Source: Olsenella sp. KH3B4
GTDB lineage: Bacteria > Actinomycetota > Coriobacteriia > Coriobacteriales > Atopobiaceae
NCBI GenBank assembly: GCA_900111695.1
Contig: FOHD01000004.1
Coordinates: 185,395-249,394, forward strand
Direction: 5' to 3'
DNA: 64,000 nt
The notes under the pieces were generated by a model, which had not been told where the DNA came from, made no database searches, and saw only the letters and a program-made list of their open reading frames with translations. Below are positions 60,570 through 64,000 of the stretch, piece by piece. The number at the start of each line of letters is the position of its first letter. Positions within the stretch are counted from its first letter, which is position 1. Made by a program: the position numbers and the translations under genes.

Positions 60570-60993
60570 GCTGTTCCATTCCGTTGGCTGCCTAAGCCGG
60601 CCCGCAAGCGCGGCAAGACGAGAAAGTAACAAAAAAATATTCGAGGAACTGCCCTACGTTACACGATTTTTGAGTTTATTGCGCCGAACTGCCCTTCGTT
60701 ACATGGGGTTTCAGGAACTCCTCAAGTATGAGGACCTGCATATTGTCCTTGCAAGTCTGATAACCACTATATGTTGTAGGCTTCTACACGCCGACACTTA
60801 GGTGTCCTTCAAAATAGGGTGTAACGAAGGGCAGTTCGATGCAAAGAAACAGAAATTTGTGTAACAAAGGCGAGTTCGATGCAGAACGGAGCCCCTTTCA
60901 CGCGCAATCTTGACTGCGCTCAAACTGATGAGCCACACAATGACGAATTCGCGCCGCGGGTTGGATCCGCGCGGCTTGCGGGAAGGCGGGGCT
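60570..60993. other. Gene-free, repeat-rich region between divergent yaaA and PNPOx genes
   Basis: About 420 bp lack any supportable gene and are AT-richer than the surroundings. Most of it is the nested inverted repeat at 60646-60878. Promoters for both divergent genes should lie here, but none matches the consensus well. Confidence 0.55.
60646..60878. repeat. Nested inverted repeats (GAACTGCCCTTCGTTACA family)
   Basis: CGAACTGCCCTTCGTTACA (60685-60703) has an exact inverse at 60820-60838. Outside these lie diverged copies: GAACTGCCCTACGTTACAC (60646-60664) and its inverse GTGTAACAAAGGCGAGTTCG (60859-60878). This gives two direct and two inverted copies, the same plan as at 13248-13372. Confidence 0.75.
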
Positions 60994-61461
60994 ATGTTCA
61001 GGCAGATGAGACGCTTCAAGCAGCAGCTGGCGCAGGAAGAGTGCGAGAAGATTCTGCTCTCCGAGTGGCGTGGCGTCCTGGCGGTTCACGGCGAGGACGG
61101 CTATCCGTACGGCGTTCCCATGGACTACCTGTACGAACAGGGAAAGATCTACTTTCACGGTGCCAAGACTGGCCACAAGATTGATGCCATCAAGGCCGAC
61201 AATCGCGTCTCGTTCACCGTCTTTGATCAAGGCGTGCCCGTTGAGGGCAAGGTTGGCCCAGACGTGCGAAGTGTCATCGTCTTCGGGCGCATCACGCTTA
61301 TGGAAACAACCCCGGAGTCCCTCGAGATTGCGCGTCGCCTGGGCGAGAAGTACGACCCATCCGGCTACGTGGCCGACGAGATCAAACGCACCGCCGAGAG
61401 GATCCAGCTGCTTGAGCTTTCCATTGACCACATGAGCGGCAAGCGCGTGAACGAGTCGTAG
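60994..61461 (+). CDS. Pyridoxamine 5'-phosphate oxidase-like flavin-binding protein
   Basis: The 155-residue protein has the split-barrel PNPOx fold of the NimA-like group: GVLAVHGEDGYPYGVPMDYLY, then IYFHGAKTGHKIDAI and VSFTVFD. Such proteins bind FMN or heme and some reduce nitroimidazoles. The exact activity is not clear. GGGAAGGCGGGG precedes ATG 60994. The next gene, DUF554, starts 59 bp later on the same strand. Confidence 0.82.
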   Translation: MFRQMRRFKQQLAQEECEKILLSEWRGVLAVHGEDGYPYGVPMDYLYEQGKIYFHGAKTGHKIDAIKADNRVSFTVFDQGVPVEGKVGPDVRSVIVFGRITLMETTPESLEIARRLGEKYDPSGYVADEIKRTAERIQLLELSIDHMSGKRVNES

Positions 61462-61520
61462 GCGAGGCTCCGCACGGGACAACGGAACGAGAAGCGACAG
61501 GCAGCAGGCAAGGAGTGAAC

Positions 61521-62237
61521 GTGGTACTGGCAGGAGCCCTCATAAACGGCCTCGAGGCAGCGGTTGGTGGAATTCTCGGCCTTCTCTTTAAGGGTCGGGT
61601 CTCGGAGCGCTTGGGGGACTTCCTTCTCAAGGGGCAGGGCCTTGCCGTCGTGCTGGTGGCCGTCCAGGGGATGATGCAGGGCGGCAGCGTTGCCATCGTC
61701 ACGCTTTCGTTGGCGCTTGGCTCCGTGATCGGCCTGGGCATCGACATCGACGCGCACATTCGTTCGTTGGGTGACTGGGCTCAGCGGCGTCTCAACCAGG
61801 CGTTTGCTGGTTCGAAGCGCCTTGGGAACTTCTCGGACGGCTTCGTCACGGCCTCGATCTTCACTTGTACGGGAGCCATGGCCATTGTCGGGTCGCTCTC
61901 GAGCGGCATCTTGCTTGACCACTCGACCCTCATCTCGAAGGGCGTCATCGACCTGGCGGTCTGCCTTCCCATGGCGGCGACTATGGGCATCGGTGTGCCC
62001 TTTTGCGGCGTGAGCGTTGTCGTTTACGAGGGCATCCTCTCCGTGCTGGCAAGCCTGGTAGGGTCCTTCCTTACCGACGCCGTGGTCACCGAGGTCGCCG
62101 TTACCGGCTCCACGCTGCTGCTGGCCGTGGGCACCAACCTTCTTGGCGTGACCGATATCAAGGTTGCAAATCTCATCCCCGCCGCGTTTGTCCCCATCCT
62201 GCTGGTGCCCGTCGCCACGGCTCTGGGGCTGATGTAG
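61521..62237 (+). CDS. DUF554-family membrane protein
   Basis: The 238-residue protein has about six to seven membrane helices and matches the DUF554 family (YqgA-like), with AIVGSLSSG and TNLLGVTDIKVANLIPA. Function unknown; a transport role is often assumed. GTG 61521 is chosen because AAGGAG is 5 nt upstream; GTG 61515 overlaps that site. It is probably cotranscribed with the PNPOx-like gene. Confidence 0.82.
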   Translation: MVLAGALINGLEAAVGGILGLLFKGRVSERLGDFLLKGQGLAVVLVAVQGMMQGGSVAIVTLSLALGSVIGLGIDIDAHIRSLGDWAQRRLNQAFAGSKRLGNFSDGFVTASIFTCTGAMAIVGSLSSGILLDHSTLISKGVIDLAVCLPMAATMGIGVPFCGVSVVVYEGILSVLASLVGSFLTDAVVTEVAVTGSTLLLAVGTNLLGVTDIKVANLIPAAFVPILLVPVATALGLM

Positions 62238-62700
62238 CCGCCGGGCCGCGCATTTGCGGCAGTGACGCTGGTTGCTCAGATGCTTGTTACCGGCTCATCT
62301 CGCATTTGGGAACCCAACTGGGCAAACGCTGCGGCCCCGCGACGAGCCGGTAACAGGGGGGCTTCTCGGCCTATGCGTTGTTACCGGCACGTTCGTTGTT
62401 GCGGGCGGCTACCTGGGAAGATGACGCGGCGGTTCGACGAGCCGGTAACAAGGGGGCTTCTCGGCCCGTGCGTTGTTACCGGCACGTTTGGCGCAAGATT
62501 GCCCAACAGGGCAAACGATGAGAACCTCGAACGGCCCGGTAACAACGATTCGCGACCCCAGCATCCCGCGGAGTCTATTGGTATCTCCTAATCGGCTGCT
62601 GTATGAGCCCAGCTGGTGCATGATGGGTCAAAGGGACATAGATAAACTCTGGGGAAGGTCCGGTCGGTCGGAACAGAGGACCAGGGAGAGGGGAGAGCGC
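62238..62700. other. Gene-free region before birA, dominated by a tandem palindrome array
   Basis: About 460 bp contain no supportable gene. The array at 62284-62545 fills most of it. The 150 bp before birA show only a weak promoter-like TTGGTA, 18 nt, TATGAG near 62578-62607. Confidence 0.55.
62284..62545. repeat. Three-unit array of 70-74-bp palindromes, period about 95 bp
   Basis: Each unit is bounded by TTGTTACCGGC and GCCGGTAACAA (62284-62355, 62378-62451, 62473-62545; the last right end reads GCCCGGTAACAA). Units are separated by about 22 bp of nearly identical spacer (AGGGGGCTTCTCGGCC and following). The interiors differ, but units 1 and 3 share CCAACTGGGCAAACG and CCAACAGGGCAAACG, the same core as the 80-bp element at 47101. 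Confidence 0.8.
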
Positions 62701-63543
62701 ATGGCGAGAAGAACGGGGCTTCCTGTGGTCACGATTGTCGACGTGACCGAGTCAACCAATAATGACGTCATGCGCCTCGGTCGCGAGGGAGCGCCCCACG
62801 GTGCTGCCGTCGCCGCGCGCCGCCAGACCCTGGGCCGCGGCCGCAGGGGCCACGTGTGGGTCTCGCCCAAGGGAGGCCTGTACTTCTCGGTTCTGGTGCG
62901 TCCGCAGGTTCCGCGTGCGAGCTTCTCGGCCATCCCCGCAGCGTGCGGGCTTGGCGTGCTCGATGCGTGCCACGCGCTTGGCGCCCGGGACGTCGCGCTC
63001 AAGTGGCCAAACGACATCATTGCACTCACGGGCGAGAAGAACGGCTCCAAGCTCGGTGGCATTCTCGTCGAGGTGGGGGAGTCCACAGCCGGCGCGTTTG
63101 CCGTATGCGGCATCGGCGTGAACCTTACGCACCCGTCCCGCGAGGCCATTTGCCCTCCCGCGGTCCATGACGGCATGGTGGGCGCGCTTCCGCCTGCCTA
63201 CCTAGACGAATGCGTTGGCGGTACCACGGCTGACGCGGCAGGTGGCTTTGAGAGGCTCGCCACGATCTTCCGCGACGCCGTTGTCTCACGCGTAGACGCG
63301 TGGGCGCAAGCGCTTGCCGCCCAGCCTCGGGTGGTGGGTCCTCTCTCGCCGCTCCTCGAAGACTACCAGGTGTCGCTGGCGCTTCTCGGTCACGCGGTAC
63401 AGGTCGTCTCGCCTTCGGGCGAGCAGCTCGGCGAGGGGACCTTTACTGCCGTGGACGCGCTCGGCCATGCCATCGTGCGCCAGGCCAATGGCCACGAGCT
63501 GAGGTTCTCCTCCGAGCAGGTCTCTCTCCGCGCGCGGGATTAA
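62701..63543 (+). CDS. birA: Biotin-protein ligase BirA, catalytic form without repressor domain
   Basis: The 280-residue protein has the biotin ligase core: TESTNNDVMRLG, GRGRRGHVWVSPKGGLYFS and LKWPNDIIA, then the C-terminal SH3-like domain. It activates biotin and attaches it to carboxylase subunits. There is no N-terminal winged helix, so it does not double as a repressor. GAGAGGGGAG precedes ATG 62701. The last residues Arg-Asp and TAA come from the REP-like palindrome at 63536. The MarR gene downstream suggests a fatty-acid synthesis locus, where biotin is needed. Confidence 0.92.
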   Translation: MARRTGLPVVTIVDVTESTNNDVMRLGREGAPHGAAVAARRQTLGRGRRGHVWVSPKGGLYFSVLVRPQVPRASFSAIPAACGLGVLDACHALGARDVALKWPNDIIALTGEKNGSKLGGILVEVGESTAGAFAVCGIGVNLTHPSREAICPPAVHDGMVGALPPAYLDECVGGTTADAAGGFERLATIFRDAVVSRVDAWAQALAAQPRVVGPLSPLLEDYQVSLALLGHAVQVVSPSGEQLGEGTFTAVDALGHAIVRQANGHELRFSSEQVSLRARD

Positions 63544-63585
63544 TTTGCCGGGCAACGGAATCCCATTGCCGGGCAACGGGATTCC
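63536..63585. repeat. REP-family palindrome at the birA 3' end
   Basis: It starts with GGGATTAA, which forms the last codon and stop of birA, and continues with TTGCCGGGCAA twice and GGAATCCC/GGGATTCC arms. It is a variant of the REP copies flanking the RAYT gene at 16167-17089. Confidence 0.8.
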
Positions 63586-63652
63586 ATCGTGCAGATTGCA
63601 TGAATGTGTCGGCATAACAGCGCATTGCGGAGAATTCGCTACACTGTAAATG

Positions 63653-63671
63653 ATTAGTTAGACTAACTAAT
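63653..63671. promoter_or_regulatory. 19-bp perfect palindromic operator before the MarR gene
   Basis: ATTAGTTAGACTAACTAAT is a perfect dyad around a central A, 38 bp upstream of the MarR start. MarR regulators usually bind such dyads in their own promoters. If the downstream genes are a fab operon, this is a FabT-type box. Confidence 0.65.
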
Positions 63672-63708
63672 TAATTCCAACATCGTCGCCAACGCGATCG
63701 GGGGTCAC

Positions 63709-64000
63709 GTGGGCAAGTCGTACGAGAGACACGCGCAAGAGCCGGGCCTCGCCGCCGCAGGCGACCCCGAGGACATAGACGTCAACGACGAGGTCGCCTT
63801 TGTCGCCGAGATCTCGCGCCTGCTGAGCAACACCTACGATTCCATCGATCGCCTTGAGGACCTCACGCGCCGCTCGCACGGCATCGACCTCTCGGTGGCC
63901 GAGCTCAACCTCGTCGAGGTCGTGGGCCGCACGACCTTCCACACCGAGAAGACCATAACCGTCTCGGATATCGCCCGCGCGCTCGACATCAAGGTTCCCT
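63709..64000 (+). CDS. MarR-family transcriptional regulator (partial, N-terminal part)
   Basis: The 97 visible residues start at GTG 63709 (GGGGG 5 nt upstream) and contain a helix, a segment DLSVAELNLVEVVGR, and the beginning of the winged helix (TVSDIARALDIKVP). The gene runs off the window. The plan fits FabT-like MarR proteins, which often head fatty-acid synthesis operons; the nearby biotin ligase fits that context, but the operon itself is not visible. Confidence 0.72.
   Translation, partial: MGKSYERHAQEPGLAAAGDPEDIDVNDEVAFVAEISRLLSNTYDSIDRLEDLTRRSHGIDLSVAELNLVEVVGRTTFHTEKTITVSDIARALDIKVP

Noticed and set aside
62284-62545. CRISPR array
   Set aside because: Only three units; each unit is a palindrome with its own inverted ends, the constant parts are the ends and spacers, and no cas gene is near.

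Overview
This 64 kb window is a GC-rich chromosome segment. Its gene content and gene order suggest a member of the Actinomycetota class Coriobacteriia, close to gut Olsenella or Atopobium relatives. That placement is an inference from class III fructose bisphosphatase, the T-box-controlled ileS, a rimP-nusA-infB-rbfA operon without ylxR, and many TetR, PucR and flavin genes. No rRNA, tRNA, CRISPR array or prophage was seen.

Layout: 1-22 kb is mostly core. It holds the ffh 3' end, an L,D-transpeptidase, a SpoU methylase, fbp, ftsH, a T-box leader with ileS, lspA-rluD, a family 2 glycosyltransferase, guaB, an xpaC/telA pair with a REP-associated transposase (RAYT) module between them, a decayed small locus, and leuS. 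From 22 to 47 kb lies an accessory metabolic region. It carries a phosphopantetheinyl transferase, two stand-alone acyl carrier proteins, a CocE/PepX-type hydrolase, two iron-sulfur flavoproteins, two PucR-family regulators, a TetR regulator, a thiolase with its DUF35 partner, two phosphate acyltransferase/acyl kinase pairs, two small membrane proteins, an MFS carrier, a metallo-beta-lactamase-fold hydrolase, and a three-gene FAD reductase/NAD(P)H electron-input cluster. From 47.7 to 59.5 kb is the translation/replication block rimP-nusA-infB-rbfA-nrnA-truB-ribF-dnaG-rpoD. The last 4 kb holds yaaA, a PNPOx-like protein, a DUF554 protein, birA, and the start of a MarR gene behind a perfect 19-bp palindrome.

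How the accessory genes may work together (inference): the transferase loads phosphopantetheine on the carrier proteins. Thiolase plus DUF35 cleaves or forms a beta-ketoacyl thioester. Phosphate acyltransferase and acyl kinase turn the acyl thioester into acyl phosphate and then ATP plus a free acid, which the MFS carrier may export. The flavoproteins handle reducing equivalents. Five of these gene types occur twice in mirrored order, as if a module had been duplicated in inverted orientation.

The most unusual non-coding content is a set of intergenic palindromes. (1) REP-type palindromes around the RAYT gene and after birA supply the last codon and the stop codon (Arg-Asp-stop) of four genes. 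(2) A 70-85 bp family has a shared core resembling ACCTGGGCAAACG but different terminal inverted repeats. It includes two 80-bp copies 44 kb apart and a three-unit array with a period of about 95 bp upstream of birA. (3) Several other intergenic regions carry nested inverted repeats of their own.
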